Positions 48,001 to 62,191 of a stretch of DNA of 64,000 nt are shown piece after piece (positions within the stretch are counted from its first letter, which is position 1; the number at the start of each line of letters is the position of its first letter). A program made the translations under genes and the position numbers. The notes under the pieces were generated by a model. It made no database searches. It was not told the DNA's origin and saw only the letters and a list, made by a program, of their open reading frames with translations. The stretch is from positions 310,001 to 374,000 of the forward strand of contig NW_026515438.1 in NCBI RefSeq assembly GCF_014898815.1, written 5' to 3'. The stretch is from Panonychus citri (Eukaryota; Arthropoda; Arachnida; Trombidiformes; Tetranychidae).

Positions 48001-50564
48001 ATTACCTGTCATTGGAAATCATATTTGCTCTATAAAAATCTTATCACTTCCTCTTAATTGTTGGTAATGTTTACTCTTCCTGTCATTTGATTGTCAAACA
48101 ACTTGCATATTATTATCATGATTATTTTTCTTGCTTCAAGGTGATTCCACTTTCTTCATCATTTTCTCTCCCTCTCTCTGTCAATACAAACTCATAATCA
48201 ATGAATCTCATCAGTCTTCAGATTATCATAATGGTGATGAAGATGAAAATAGTTTCGTTAATTGATCAGGTAAACAAGAGATAAAAGTGAAAGGTAGATA
48301 ATGAAAAAGGTGATTTCTCAAGATTTTGGAAAATATTGAATGAATATAAATAAGAATTGACTTACAGATAATGAGAAAGATTCATGATGATGATGACAAA
48401 AAATCGAGACAAATAAACTTGAGGCTCTTTCCCAGTCCCAGAAATTTCAAGTTTCTCAGATTCTATAGATATTCATGTTATCATCATGAAGTTTAACTCA
48501 TTTTTTTCTTCATATATACTTCATCATGTTTTCTCATAACTGTTGCATTGATGAAGATGATGATTATGATTTTGACAGATTTTTGAATCTTTTTTTTGTC
48601 TTTTTGTCATCAATCATCATCATGAATCTAATGCATTCTGTTTCATTTCTGATGTACTTTTTGTTTCAATATCATGTTATATACTTTTTTTTATCAAACC
48701 CACAGAATATGAGGTTAGAAAAGTAAAATAAAAAAATTCCTCCCTCTTTTACAATGTCAATCATCATTTTTATCATCATTATCTTCCTCATGATAAGATG
48801 CTGTTTACTCAATTCTGCTGAACTCTCAGAAAGGTGTGTGTGTGAGTTTCCTTGTTTACTTTACTTTTTTTTTTACATCGGTGGGAAAAGTATAAACTCC
48901 CCAGCGGAATTAACTTCACCCTCGAGTGTTAATATGATGAAAATTGGAGGGGTAAAAGATGAGAGTATATTTCATGATAATTCTGAGTAAATATTGTTAA
49001 TAAAAATGTTGATAAGCAAAAGTAAAGTAGGTGTGTGAATGTCCACATATCATGGTGATGATAATTTATCAATTTCCATGGAAATTGAAGTGAAAAAGTA
49101 TCACCCACCTTAACCTTTTCTCTATCCAACTTTTGTTTATGGAAACTTTTACTTTCGAACCTGTTTTCCACCTTCAATACAACTCAACTTATCGATGATG
49201 AACTGATTCTTAGATATTGAGATATTTTGAAACTTTTTTTTTTGGGAACGAAAAAAAAACTTTCAACCTTATTCATGATTCAGTAACATGAAGCGAGACA
49301 TGAGGAAAAAATAAACTTTTTCTGTCTGAAATGAAATGAAAATGAAAACAAATACATGATGATAATGAACTTGATTAACTGTTAATAAACTTTATCTGTG
49401 TCAGATTAACATTCATCCATTCTGATGATGGCTTAAGATTAAACGATTAAATGAGTAGCCAATGGAATATGAGATTTAATCCAATTTAGATTGAGAATTA
49501 CAATCTAACCATAATGATCACTTTAACAATGAGAAGAAAAATAATTCTTACTGAATTTTACTCAATTCCCTGAACAGAAAAAGCTTTTACCTTATCCATT
49601 TGAAATGATGATGATTCGTAGATACGAAAAACATTATTTCTTATGTTAAATAACAGAAAAAAAAGAAACAATTTATTCAATTTAACTTCCGGTTACTTTA
49701 ACATTCTAATGGATTGACTAGTTGTATGGAAACTATTTCCGGTTTCAGTTATTAACTTTCTTTCAATATTATAATCCTAATGGTCCCCTGAGAGTGAGTC
49801 ATATTCATGATAACAATGAAAAATTTTCATCATTGGAAAAATTTTTTCGGTTCAAACTAATTTGATAATGTGAACATTTTTTTTCTGAAAACATTTATCA
49901 TGAATCAATATGATTCATTAACATTCATTTTTCTTATGTTATATTTACATAAATATTTATGGTTAACTGTTGACAATTTAATTTAATTGTAATTGAGTTT
50001 TCTACTTCTTATCTGTTTTTTATTGTTAATCATGATTGATTCCCAATTGTTGTTATAATACAAATCACTTTGATCTCCTTCGTGAGGTTAAATTGTTTGT
50101 GATGTTGTTTTTTTTTCCTTGCCAGTTGATTGTTGGTAAATTGTTGTTGTATTGCAGTTGATTGTTAAATCTTAAATTGTGATTTTTAACCTGCATCATT
50201 TTGTGCTTGATTATTGGCAAAACAATTAAATGCTTCTGCTTTTTTTTCCTGATGATTTGTTTTATGTTGATTAAAAATAATTGTACTAACCAATTTAGGT
50301 ATGTTAAATTTGTAATCAATTTTTCCATTCGTTGATTGTTACAATTGTTACCTGGATTTTGTGTGGTCTTGATTGTTGTTGACTTTAATTGCAAAATTGT
50401 AGTAAAGGTAATTACAATTTTTTCAACTTCTTTAAATTAACAATTAAGCCTCCAGGTGATTATTATATTTACAAGTTAAGTTGTTAAAATTGAAGACTAA
50501 ACTGAATTAAACTTTCACTTATAATTATGGTAATCAACAATTTACTAGATTAACTCTTGATTGT
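42088..50564 (+). other. large POMGNT1 intron region, first part
   Basis: No confirmed exon. It should contain, here or in 51.7-58.9 kb, the signal-anchor exon. Candidates are 42196-42275 and 46913-47024 (see findings). Includes a (CT)n run at 42605-42629. Confidence 0.4.
42605..42629. repeat. (CT)n microsatellite
   Basis: CT run of about 25 bp in the POMGNT1 intron. Confidence 0.92.
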
Positions 50565-51677
50565 AGTCTTTAATTAAATTGCAGTTATCTTTAATTTGTC
50601 TTGATAATCATCACAATCATTATTTTCCCCATGATATTTATTAACAATTTACTTGTATCATAACAATTTACTATTTAATGATAATGACCATTGGTCAGTC
50701 CATATCCATAGGGGATATTATATAAATTTTTGCTCGCCATTAGTTCAGTGAAATGATTTAAGATTATTTTTAACATTGTTAAACTAAATTACAAGTAAAT
50801 TAAGTTAATCTACTGCTTAATTTACACGATTATAGTAGCAATCAACTTGATTGTTGCAACGGTTAAAACTTTTATACAAATCTTGATTAACTAAATATTT
50901 TCTTATTATTTGACCAGCAAGTAATTAAAATACAATTACAATTAGATTAACGATTGACACACCAATAGTAATAATTATTATTATGAACAAACGGTTGAGT
51001 TTAATTAACAATTCAATGTTACGATTCAAATGATAACCTTGATCCATTTTGTTTTGTGATGAAAATCAGCTTGATCTAAGTTCAAATCATAATTTGAAAG
51101 TTTCATAACAATTAAAATTACCATTAAATAACAATAGTATTACTGATAAACTAATTTAAATTATCTTGACGAACCCAAAATTTTTTCATCTTTAATCATG
51201 ATTAAGGTGAAATAAAAGTGAAAGTTATTTCAAAACCCAATTGAACTAGAAGCAAGTTGAGTGAATCAGTGAAAGGTAAATGAAATCTGTTAATCAATTA
51301 CTTGATTGTTGTTGACTTTTTACATGGAAATTAGTTTTTGATTGAGTTTCCTGTTCATAGTAATCTAACTACTATTATACTATTAGTACAAAACAAACGC
51401 AATTGTAATAATCATCATCATCATGATAATAATCATCCACCTTAATATTATCATGGTGATTATATTTTTCCCTATTAACTTACCAATTGTTTTCTGTTGT
51501 TGTTCAGTTGATTCAGTTGATTCAGTTTTCCATATCTAAATTGACCTGAACATGATGTTGATGTTGAGGATGAGGCTTGAAATTGACTCTTGTTAATATC
51601 TGTGGGTTTCTTTTTGTATTATTGTCCATTGTGTGTCTTGATTTGATTGGTCATTCTTGACACCTTGACCATTAGAT
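50565..51677 (-). repeat. right arm of ~11-kb-spaced inverted repeat
   Basis: Partner of 38609-39555 in opposite orientation. The outer part (51268-51677) is nearly identical; the inner part is longer than in the left arm and diverged. It carries the minus-strand copy of the GTAAGT donor segment (exon side begins at 51484). It lies in the POMGNT1 intron. Confidence 0.88.
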
Positions 51678-51729
51678 TTATACTTTCACTGATACACCTT
51701 TTCAATGTACAGTTTCTTGCTATTATTAT

Positions 51730-52330
51730 GTATCCACATAAGTAATGTCGTTTTAGCATACATTACTTGTTGTTCGATTTCTTTAAAACAACAATTAATT
51801 AAAAATAGAAAATCAAAGATCAATCTAGGTACAAAATGATATAAAATTTAGAAAATTCAAACAATTAATTTCGATAATTTAATAATACCTAACAGTGCTT
51901 TTTCTAGTTTTTGAATCATTTTTTCAAGTGTTTTAACTGATTTTATCAAAAATTTGGAAAATTAATTTAAATTGAAGAAAAGTTTTGTTTTAATTTATGA
52001 TATATTTGTTATTTGATAATTTCTTTGAGTTATATCAAATTTTAATTGAAAATAAGACAACTTTTTATCATCTTTTCTATGATAAATCATTTACAAAATT
52101 TTGAAAATGAAAATTTTATAAAAAGTTATCATCTATGAGTTTCAATGTTAAATCATTTGTATATTATTTTGTATAACTTTTCGAGGAAATTATCCTAAGT
52201 AGCCAAATTTCATCATAAATTGAATTAAACCTTTTTCTACAATATAAAGCAATTTTCGAAATTTTCTGACCTCTAAAAGGTCCAAAAAGGCCACTTCAAA
52301 AATTTGATCTCTGAAAATAAATAAAAGTTG
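51730..52330. mobile_element. possible decayed mariner-type or MITE relic
   Basis: ATAAGTAATGTCGTTTTAGC at about 51739 recalls the ends of mariner elements (AAGTA..AATGTCGTTT), and the AAGTAATGT word is repeated inverted as ACATTACTT at 51768. The next ~550 bp lacks the usual ATG/CT repeats and has a different texture, with GACCTCTAAAAGGTCC at its far side. No transposase frame and no matching opposite terminus were found. The assignment is weak. Confidence 0.25.
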
Positions 52331-55300
52331 ATTTGATTACCTAAATCAGGTAAACTAATTACTAGAATTAAATAAATTTATATCATTTGAATATAAATGT
52401 TGACAATCAATTTTTATAATTAATAATCAACCAATGTTGAGAAATTGAAACTCAAAATTTTACATTACTAATGATACTAATAATATTTGTCTCTTTACAT
52501 AATGTACAAACTGTTTAGTTTACTTATAATTTGAATGTTATTTCTGCAACTCTATTTACTGACCACCAGAAAGAGCAATCGGTTTGATTGGTATCAAAAT
52601 GACCAGAACAATTTGTAGAGAAGAAAAATCCAACCGATCCTATTAAAGTTAATTTTGGTTTAAGTAGATTTGATTCAATTGTTAATCATCAAAATGATTA
52701 AATCAACTGTTTTCATACGAATCAGACATTTGATTAAGCTTTCAAAAGTAAAAATGTTTGTTGTTACTCAATTGTTATTAACTAACCATTGATGATGACC
52801 ATTGATAATAATGTTTGATGATTTGGGCTAATGGTCATCTAACTGTTAATGCTTTTGTTAATCATAATAATCAACCATTTTGATGATCGATTGATGATGA
52901 AAATGATGAACAAAATATGATTACATTTGTTTTGCTACTTCAATGCATTTGAGAGAGAGAGAAACTTAAACAATACCATTCAACTGGTCATTCAGTGGTC
53001 AGTCTTCCCAATAACCGCTACTAGGTGAATATAAATTGTATTGTTTTGCTCATATACTTTACTTTTCTTGCATTCACCTTACCTGTGAATGACCTCAAAG
53101 TGGGAGTTGATTTGATTGACCCTTTGACGGACCATATCAATGAAAAGTATATAAAATTAAGTAACAATTGAAAGGCGATCAAATTGACCCATTAAATTTC
53201 ATATATTAAATCAACTGATTGATTAACAACAATTTAATAACCACCCAAACTTTTAATTCATCTGATGATCTATTGATATTCGTGGGCTATATTTACTCAA
53301 ACTGATTAGTATATATTACTGATAAAGTTGATTGTGTATCGCAATTAATTTAAATGCAAGTTGATTAAGCAAATTAAATTTCAATCATCAAATAATGATT
53401 AAGATTTCTGTACTTTACAGTTAACTTTAATTATCCTTTAAACAAATTTTGTTTCAATTTGATTGATTGAAGGGAAAACGTTTTTTTCTCAATCTTTTTT
53501 TATCACTTTTTCCAACAATTTAAGATTAAGATTATTATTATATGTTAATCAATAGCATCAATTATATTTTCATGAGGGGGAGAAGATTAAATTTATTTTA
53601 ATCCTGTGATTAAGAGGTGGAGGAGGATGTTGATCATTTTCAGGTTATCATGATTATCTGAATGGTGATTTACCATGTTAAGGATTTTAAAAACTTTAAT
53701 CAGATTAAAGTTTTTTTTTTCATAACCAAAAATGGTTACCAATTACCTTGGTCATTCAGAATGATTTATATTTAATTATGATTATTATTATCACCAAATT
53801 GTGTCGTAATTGTGAAGATAATTGTGTATGTGTGTGTGTGTATTTGTTGATTTAAATTGTTGTTTAATCATAATCTTGATCCGATTAATAAAAATATTCC
53901 GATAACCAGATTAACCTATTGATTTACGAATTAAAAACAAAACTTTTTCTTGCTAATTTTTTGATTGTTAATCTTATCATGACTTAAATCTACTCATCTA
54001 AATCATGATTGTTATATTTTGTTTGCTTTCCAGGCAAATGATTAAAAACTGATTAACCTGAACTTTAATCAGAATAGTTTTTAATTGGTTTTGTCATTAA
54101 TTTTTTAATTGTTTAATTATTAATGATTCTTATTTATAAGTATACAATTGATTACTTATCATATTTACTAATCATTTAAAATTAATGCTTCACAATTGAA
54201 AGAGTCGCAGTTCTGATTGTCCTGAATAATCAATCAGTTAATTATCTTTCGGTTAAATTGATTTTAGAGACTTACAGCTAATTATATTTGCTTAATTGAA
54301 TTTCGATTGATGATTGATGGTAAGAAATCATCTCTTATATAAACTGATAATCTTTTATTCATAACTATTTTCCATGAGATCTATTTATATATTATTATTA
54401 TTATGGATATTCTAACGGTATATTAGGAAGATGAGGTGATGAAGATAACTTGCAATTCGGAATTATGAAGATATAATATTAATGGCGAAAGAAAAGTTTT
54501 AAATCTATCAGATGAGATTGAAAATTTATTCTATTGGTAATCTTTCACTCTGAAGAATTACTTTGGGTCAGAATTTTTTTTTTCTTCTTATTCTGATGAT
54601 GGATAATAACAGAGAGAAACTGATTATCTACCTTGATTTTTGCACGAAGATGATGAAGATACATGATGTATATTGTATTTCTTTATTGTTATTATTTGGT
54701 CTCTGTTGTTGTTGTTGTTACTTGAATTTGCCTGGAGCTTTTATTTTGTCTACAATAAGTTTTTGTGCTTCACTTTTCAATCCATGAATCAATATGACAT
54801 GATAACCATGAATCATATTGCCTTACATTCAAGGGGTGGGTGAGGTTATGATTCTGAGCCCATTACTGATGATGATGATGATGATGATCAGAAAGGGAGG
54901 AAGATGATAAAAAGCTGATGATGTTGTTGTTACTTGTTTTTACCTTATTCTTATGATGGATTTGATTCCTGTTTGACTTAGAACAGCAAATCTGATGATA
55001 ATTTATTTTCATAAACCTGAGTAACTATCATCAACTATCAATCGTAATTTTTTTATCATCTATTCAGGATGATTCAGCAACAACATGATAAAATATATAT
55101 TAATGATAATAATATGAATTAGATCCAACTATTAAACCACTTAATTGTATATTGTTATCATTTTAATTGTAAGTATAATTTTTACATTGAAATCAATGAG
55201 CTTGACTTACCTATGGTTGAGTGTGTCCTTTTTTATGTATTAGATCAATGTAAAGTCAATATTGATTAAGTTAATTATCATTTTTTTTTATATTATCATT

Positions 55301-58300
55301 AATAATTTATTTTCTACTATATCATTGTTGTTTGTTGGTAAATTAGGTCACAATTAAATCAACAAATCAGCTTAAAATCAAATAAACTAATTTCAATTAG
55401 TAAAACTTTTTTTTTATGCTCTTCCAATTAGGTTTACCTTTAATTATCTAATTTTTGTGTAATCAATTAGTTTTTTGTCTCATTTTGTTTGTAACTTTTG
55501 ATTGTTTGTGATTTAAATTGTTCTGAGTGTCTATCATTACAATTATGATTCAATGTTAATCAAGCTAATCCGATCCAATTTGATTTGACTTTTTTTTCCC
55601 AATTGATTGTTTGTTTAATTTTGTTGATGATTTTTTGTATTACTTTTTGTTTGTCTCTATGCAACAATTAATGATAAATATTGTTTACTGATTCAAATTA
55701 CAATTAATCAATAAATCGTACGAGTGTTTGCTATTTATGTGTCTAAAAATAGTTAATTATTTGAGTAAATCTAGTTAATTGTTGCTAACATACTGATGTT
55801 ATTACGATTGTTATTATATGAAAGACAATAAAATAATTGCTAATCATCAGAATTGAATCACATTTTGAGAACGAAAGGAAAAAAATATTATTTCATCTCT
55901 AAAGAAATGATAATTTATAGTATTAATATTTTCCATTACAAGAAGATGATCATTTCTGTGCTCATCTTCAATTACTCTCTCATGTTGACTTTCCATTTCC
56001 GGTGGAAATGATTGAGAATCGTATGTTAACCGGAAATTGGAATACACACCTTATACTTTAGCTTTCACTTAATCTTTTCTTCACTTTACTGACCTCAAAT
56101 AACATGGGTGATACTAGATGAAGATTCCTCAGAATTGTGTTCCTAGAATTTTCATCCTCATCATCATTATCATTTTCTCTGACTCTCTCTCTCTCCTCCT
56201 TCTCTTCACTTACAATTTACTGAATTTTTGTTCACAATATAAGTGACATTTTAACTGTAAACTTTAACGACTCTCGGTATGAAATAAGCAATTGATTTGG
56301 TAAAATGAAGATGAACAAGTTAATCTATTTGACAGAAAGAACTTAAAAGTTATTTTCTCGACTTTTTTTCCCTCCATCTCATCATCTTTGCGGTACTTTT
56401 GCGGTATCATCAAGACAATATTCCACCTTCATCACCTCCCTCAACTCATCATCATTATCATCTTTTTCTTTTCCACCGAATTCCATGAGATAATTGGAAT
56501 CAACTGTTTTTCTACTCAGTATTTCTGTTGATGATATCTTCCAATTTTAATCCATAACTTCATCTTTCTCCATCATTTTCTTACCCATGACAAAGTTCAT
56601 ACTCATCATCTTACCCTCACTTTCACCTAAAGTTCAAAACTTGTACTTTCCAAGTTCATGACAAACTTTCACTCGAAAATATTGTCATAACACTGTCACG
56701 ATTATCATCATTATCTTCAATACTATCATTATCATCATCATCATCATCATCTTATTCTTACCTTTTATCAATGAGATGTAGTATTAGTATTTTTAAGATC
56801 TGTTCTCATTATCCATCATGATGATGATCATTATCAAGATCTTTCTGATTGCTTGATGATAAAATTTCAACTACTCATTGAAAAGGCTAATTGATTTCAA
56901 TATAAAAAAAAAGTAAATTGAAAATTTTCAAGTGATGACAATTTATCATGGGTACATGATGATAATGATGATGATAACAAGAGCATCGCCCAATCTATTA
57001 TTATTATCATCATAACATTATCGTTAATATTATATCACAAACCATCATGGAAACAATTTAATCATCAACTTTAATCATTAATAAATCATCTTATTACATT
57101 TCTCAAGCCCAACAAGAAAAAAAGAAACAGACAATAAAAAGTTTTCTAATTCAGTTGAAACTTGTTTACCCACCAGAATTTTTGGAAACATTGAATTTAC
57201 CATGACTAATATTATCCTTCTCTCTCTCTCTCTCTCTCTCATCATGATAACAGTTCATCCTGCTGGTCATTCTGATGGTAACTATGGTAGTAAACCTTTT
57301 ATTTATCATAGACACTAGTAAACGATTAAGGGAAGAGTCTTTATTGAAAGGTAAGTAATAATCCTTATCCCGGATCAAGATTGTAATGTTTTCTTGATTT
57401 CTGATTTACCTCATCATTAAGTATTACTTTGGATTTTGTTTTAGTTTAATTAGATTAATTCACTTGCTTATCAGCTCTTACATATACTGGAGTTTAATTT
57501 TGTCAGTGAATTTTGGGATTAACATGATGAGACCTGTTTTTAATGGTTTTTTGTTGCTTGTTGTTGTTGATGATGTTGTTCATGTTTACCTGATGTTGAT
57601 AATCATCAAATTGATCAGGTAATAAGATCCAAGATGAGAAAAAATTTCACTCATGTTGCCAGGGAAAAGATTAAGGTTAACTTGATACAAAACTTGAGGT
57701 TATTTGGACATTTAGGATTTTGTCACATTCATTTCATGTTAATTGTGTGAGTAAATTAATTTAATTCAATTCATCAATCTATCTTTGTCACACCTTAATG
57801 ACTCTTGTGGTGTAAATGGGTAGGAGATGGTGAAAGAGAGAAAAAAATATCAACAAGGAAGAAGATGATGAAGAAAGACAACCAGAAGCAGATAGAAAAT
57901 GATGAAGAAAATAAAGGAAATAAAGGAAAAAGATTCTGACAGAACTTCTTCTTTCTTCATTCAGAAATAAGTCTAATTTCTGATTTCAATGTTACAGATA
58001 ATAAGATGAACTTTTTCCATGAACCTCTTCTCTTTCGCCTATTGTCATCCGCATCCTTATCATCATTATCTTCATCTTTGTTGTATTTTAAAAGACAATG
58101 TTAACATATTTTTCATGTTGACAGAATTAACTTTTTTTTCCTTCTGAATAAAATTCAACAAATGAATGACATTGGAATAGGAAAAAAGGAAGATAACCTG
58201 AATGAAGATGACGATGATGATCAACGTCATTGGAAATGAACTCCGGATGATAATGATGATGAGTTCTACTTCTCCATCTCTATTGTTCATCTTTTCCCTG

Positions 58301-58914
58301 TTTCTCTATTTATTTATATTTCTTGAGAATTTTTTGTTTCTTTTCTTTATTATCATCATCATCATCATCATTACCATTCTTTATGATGATGATTTTTCAT
58401 TTCTTCCTCTTCGTCTGACACTTCATCTAAGAATCAATTTAAAAAGGTGATGATGATGTTTTCTAATGATGAAGATGAAAAGACATCATCATTTGATATG
58501 AGTAACATTTTTTTGATTGATTAACTTGATACACGAAAAAAAAGTTATTCCCATTTGATTATTGATACCTTTTCATGTTTCAAATCACTTAATCTCAACG
58601 ATTAACAGATTAATTAACTTGATCATTGACACAACCATCTTTCAATTTCTCAATCAATCTACAATTTAATTGTGGTGTAAAGTTTTAATATCAAAAGGAT
58701 TAGAAAATCAAGAATTGTTGTCATTAAAGTTAATCGGGATTTAAAAAAAAAATAAACATTTTCAACTATCAATAAACAACAATAACAATCAGTAACAATC
58801 AATTTTAATCCATCAAAATTAAGTTATATTAGGTTAATGTTTTAATCATGATGGTAACATTATCAACCACTGTCTTAATTGTTGATTAACTTTTAATTTG
58901 TTTCCTCTAATTAG
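52331..58914 (+). other. large POMGNT1 intron region, second part
   Basis: AT-rich with CT and ATG/CAT tracts (for example 54868-54890, 56731-56751, 57219-57240). Short frames here are repeat-derived or T-rich. Nothing else is supported. Confidence 0.45.
57219..57240. repeat. (TC)n microsatellite
   Basis: CT run of about 22 bp. Confidence 0.9.
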
Positions 58915-59054
58915 GTTCAACCGATGAATCCAGTATAGCATTTGATGAACGTTACAATGGACTTAAATTACAATCAGAAAGTTTTGCTAAGGCTTTAAGT
59001 GTGAAAGTCTTGTCCAGTCAATCAAAAGTATCTGTCAACGTTGATGGGACAACG
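58915..59054 (+). CDS. POMGNT1: POMGNT1 exon just before the stem domain
   Basis: Acceptor TTCTAATTAG-type (CTCTAATTAG) at 58914, donor GTAAGT at 59055. Only one frame is open: entry phase 1, exit phase 0, 46 codons plus two bases. The end, VLSSQSKVSVNVDGTT, matches the SKV-x-V-x-VDG-T-T segment found in animal POMGNT1 immediately before the stem domain. The first part (DESSIAFDERYNGLKLQSES) would be the luminal linker after the membrane anchor. Confidence 0.88.
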
Positions 59055-60800
59055 GTAAGTTGATTTTTTTAATTAATAACAATTAAACAATGATCACAAT
59101 CCGTCAGCTCTAATTAATAAACTTGTCAACGACAATCAACTTGAATACAATTATTTTATTATTACTCCATCAATCATCTTGACCAATCAATCAATCAGTC
59201 TATTAATTAATTGAAATTATTAATTTTTATATGAGTTGTCAAGCAAAAAGGTAAACATTTCAATTGTGATCATGATTGTTGCGAATCAATTTGAAATGAT
59301 AATTTAAACAATTAATTAATTTTTTCTTCTTCTCCTGTGTGTTCAGATAATACTTTAATCACTCGTTAACATTAGTAAATTAATTGCTCATTTAATAATT
59401 ATCATTAGTGTTGATCATTAACTTTTGATGATTGTGAGATTTTGTCAGGAACAAGAAAAAGTGATTCAGTTAATTTAGTTGATTCTTATGGAGAGAAAAA
59501 AAGTTTTCCTTTTCAGTTAATTAATTAATTATGATTGTTCCGGTTCTTAAAGTTGATGATTATTCAAATTGACCTTTTCTTGGCACTTGAACAGCTCAAA
59601 AAAAAATCTGAACAATTAAGGATTTGGATCAACAAGAATAGTTAATCTCATCTCTGTAATAATTATCAATTCCCTAGAATTCAGATATCAATTGTCTTAA
59701 TTGTTATCTAAATTTTGAATACTCTTTTTATCATTTGAATGATTTAATTGTCATCAGTTGATCAATTGTTGTTTTGGGTGAAACCCGGAAATCTTAATTA
59801 TTAAGTTTTCATTAGTTTATTGTGGCCAATTCATTTATCTATCTGAATCTTAATTGTTATCATTTGTTGTTGGCCATTAAATTAGTTAACTGACCAATTC
59901 AAGCAGAAGTTATGACAATTGTGTTAATTAAACTGTGGCGAATGATAATTACTTTTAATTATCAACAATCTTGACATTTCGGGTTCGGGTCAACCAATTG
60001 GTTAAAATTAAATTGCAATTTTCTGTTAATTTAATTGCATGAGATTTGATTATAATCAACTATCAACACTTTTTGTTAATTGGTTAATTATTAATATAAA
60101 CAGTTAATTGTAATATTAATACAAGCAAAAAAAGGTCACAATCAAATTAGTCTCTGATCAAGTTGAAGTTTGATTGTTAATTATGTAATTATGATGATGG
60201 TTATTAAATTGAATTTAAATCTAGATTAATAGCTAACTGGACAATCAATTAATTGTGCCAATCAAATGAAGATCAATATCAAAATTAACTTGAAAACCTT
60301 TAATCAACTTGATCAACCAATAAATCAGGTCAATCAAGATTTTCATCATTTTTTCACAATTGTTAAGATAAATTGTTATCGATTGTTTCCTTTGGCAGGT
60401 TAATTGTTACCAACAATCAACTAATGATTTTCCATTTCAATATACAGAAAATGAAAACATAACAATAACAAGTAGACTAAAAAATGGTAACAATTTAGTT
60501 ACATCAAACAATCAAATGAAGATCAATTACAATTAACTTTATCAATTCAAACCATCATTTATCAAAAATAATTATTATAAACATAATCAGTGATGGATAT
60601 AAATATTATATTGACTAAAAAAAGTATACAAAATCCCAGACAACAATCAGTAAATTGTTGGTCACAATTAAAGTCCAAAAAAAGGACGAAATGATTTCTT
60701 GATACTTTGATTAATTGCTGATCGATTGATTTATTAATTGTATTCACCTAAAAGATATACAATTTTTATGAACAATAAATTGTCAGCAAACACTCTGGTT

Positions 60801-61192
60801 AACAAGTTTTCTTGAATTACTTTTTTGCTTCTAAGTATTCAAACCTCAGACTCGAGTTATGCTCGGCGGTTTCAAGGTCATTTGATGGTCGATGATTGAT
60901 TGATGTAAACGAGGTTACAACTTTTGGACATTTTTAGTTGCAGAGAAATAGCATTTTTGGTGTAGAATCCTTTGTATTCAATTCTCACTTATTTTCTTGT
61001 AACAAGAGAGTGAAAGTCAAGAAACCTCTTTGTTTTGGGATTTTTAGATTTGAATCGATTGTGACCGGCAAATGACCTTGAAACCTTATCCTAACAGAAT
61101 GACCTGAATGGCCTTGGTGCTGAAATATGACAATTGAGCTCAAACTCACATGACTCGAGTCTGGGGTCTAAATACTCAAGAAAAACTTGTTG
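60801..61192. mobile_element. palindromic MITE-like element with terminal and internal inverted repeats
   Basis: About 392 bp, visibly richer in GC than its surroundings. The ends are AACAAGTTTTCTTGA (60801) and TCAAGAAAAACTTGTT (to 61192), which are inverted repeats. Further in, 60834-60856 pairs with 61154-61176 (20 of 23 positions, around CTCGAG), and GGTTTCAAGGTCATTT (60868) pairs perfectly with 61070-61085. No coding capacity. A target-site duplication is not obvious. It fits a non-autonomous DNA transposon; a large hairpin of other origin is possible. Confidence 0.6.
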
Positions 61193-62171
61193 GAAACTCA
61201 GTCGGAAATGCCTTGTATTTGGCAGTTTAATCCGTGAACATATTAAGTTGATTCAATTGATTGTTATCAAGAATCAAAAGAAGATGAAGCAAAAAGGTTG
61301 AGAAATTAATAACTACCAATAAAGTGAATTAAATGATTGACATTATACCAATTTGAAGATAAAAATAATAATTTTCTGTTGTTGTTGATTTACCATCTAA
61401 CCCAAAGTAATAAAAGTTATACACAATTAACTATTAGATTGCTTCGATATCATTAAGTTAAATTGTTCAAATATAATCGCAACTTGAATCATCTTATTAA
61501 AAGTGTCTTGATGAAGATTACATTGACTGATTACTTATGATTATCATCATCATCATGAATTTATCATGAAATTGGTTCAATAATTTTCACTCCCAGTCAC
61601 TTTTTTTTCCTGTTCACTTGATTATTACCATTCATTCATCATGTTATTACATGTAAATCTTGAACTTTTTTCCCTTCCCCTTCCTGATCAAGTATTATTA
61701 TTCATTCAGTATTCATCTTGTTGTCATGTTATAACCAATCCCATGAGTCTCATTGAAATGAATGAAACATTACATGACTTTTTTTGTTGCTTGTTTCCCA
61801 TTGTCGTTATTATTATTATTTTTCTTCTCTATCTCTTTCATTATTATCATTCAGACCATAATAAATTATAATAAAAATAATAATAATGCTAATATTAATG
61901 GTTGAGACACTTTGCTGATAATACATAGAACTTGTTTTTCAATGTTTTGGTTACAATGTTGATTGTCATTGTTTTTTGTTTCCATTTTCTGATCAATTGA
62001 TTGTTGTTGTCATAATATGAAGATATCAAGTGGTCTGTTTACCTTTTTTAAATTGTTGTGATTATTTGTCGTTGGTTTTTCATATTGTGTTATGATGGAT
62101 AAAAAATGATAATAAATATATTCTGGGTCAGTGGAGGTGAAAAGATGAGCAGGGGGTGATGACAAGTAGTT

Positions 62172-62191
62172 TAGAGAGAGAGAGAGAGAGA
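62172..62191. repeat. (GA)n microsatellite
   Basis: GA run of about 20 bp leading into GATGACAGG. Confidence 0.88.

Noticed and set aside
50065..50394. 109-codon Asn/Lys-rich frame (minus strand)
   Set aside because: Low complexity from TTGTT/AATTG words, no splice sites or homologous motif, and next to the inverted-repeat arm.
55847..56047. 66-codon frame with fairly protein-like sequence (minus strand)
   Set aside because: No ATG start, no convincing splice sites, and a local inverted repeat around TTTCCGGTGGAAA; not supported as an exon.
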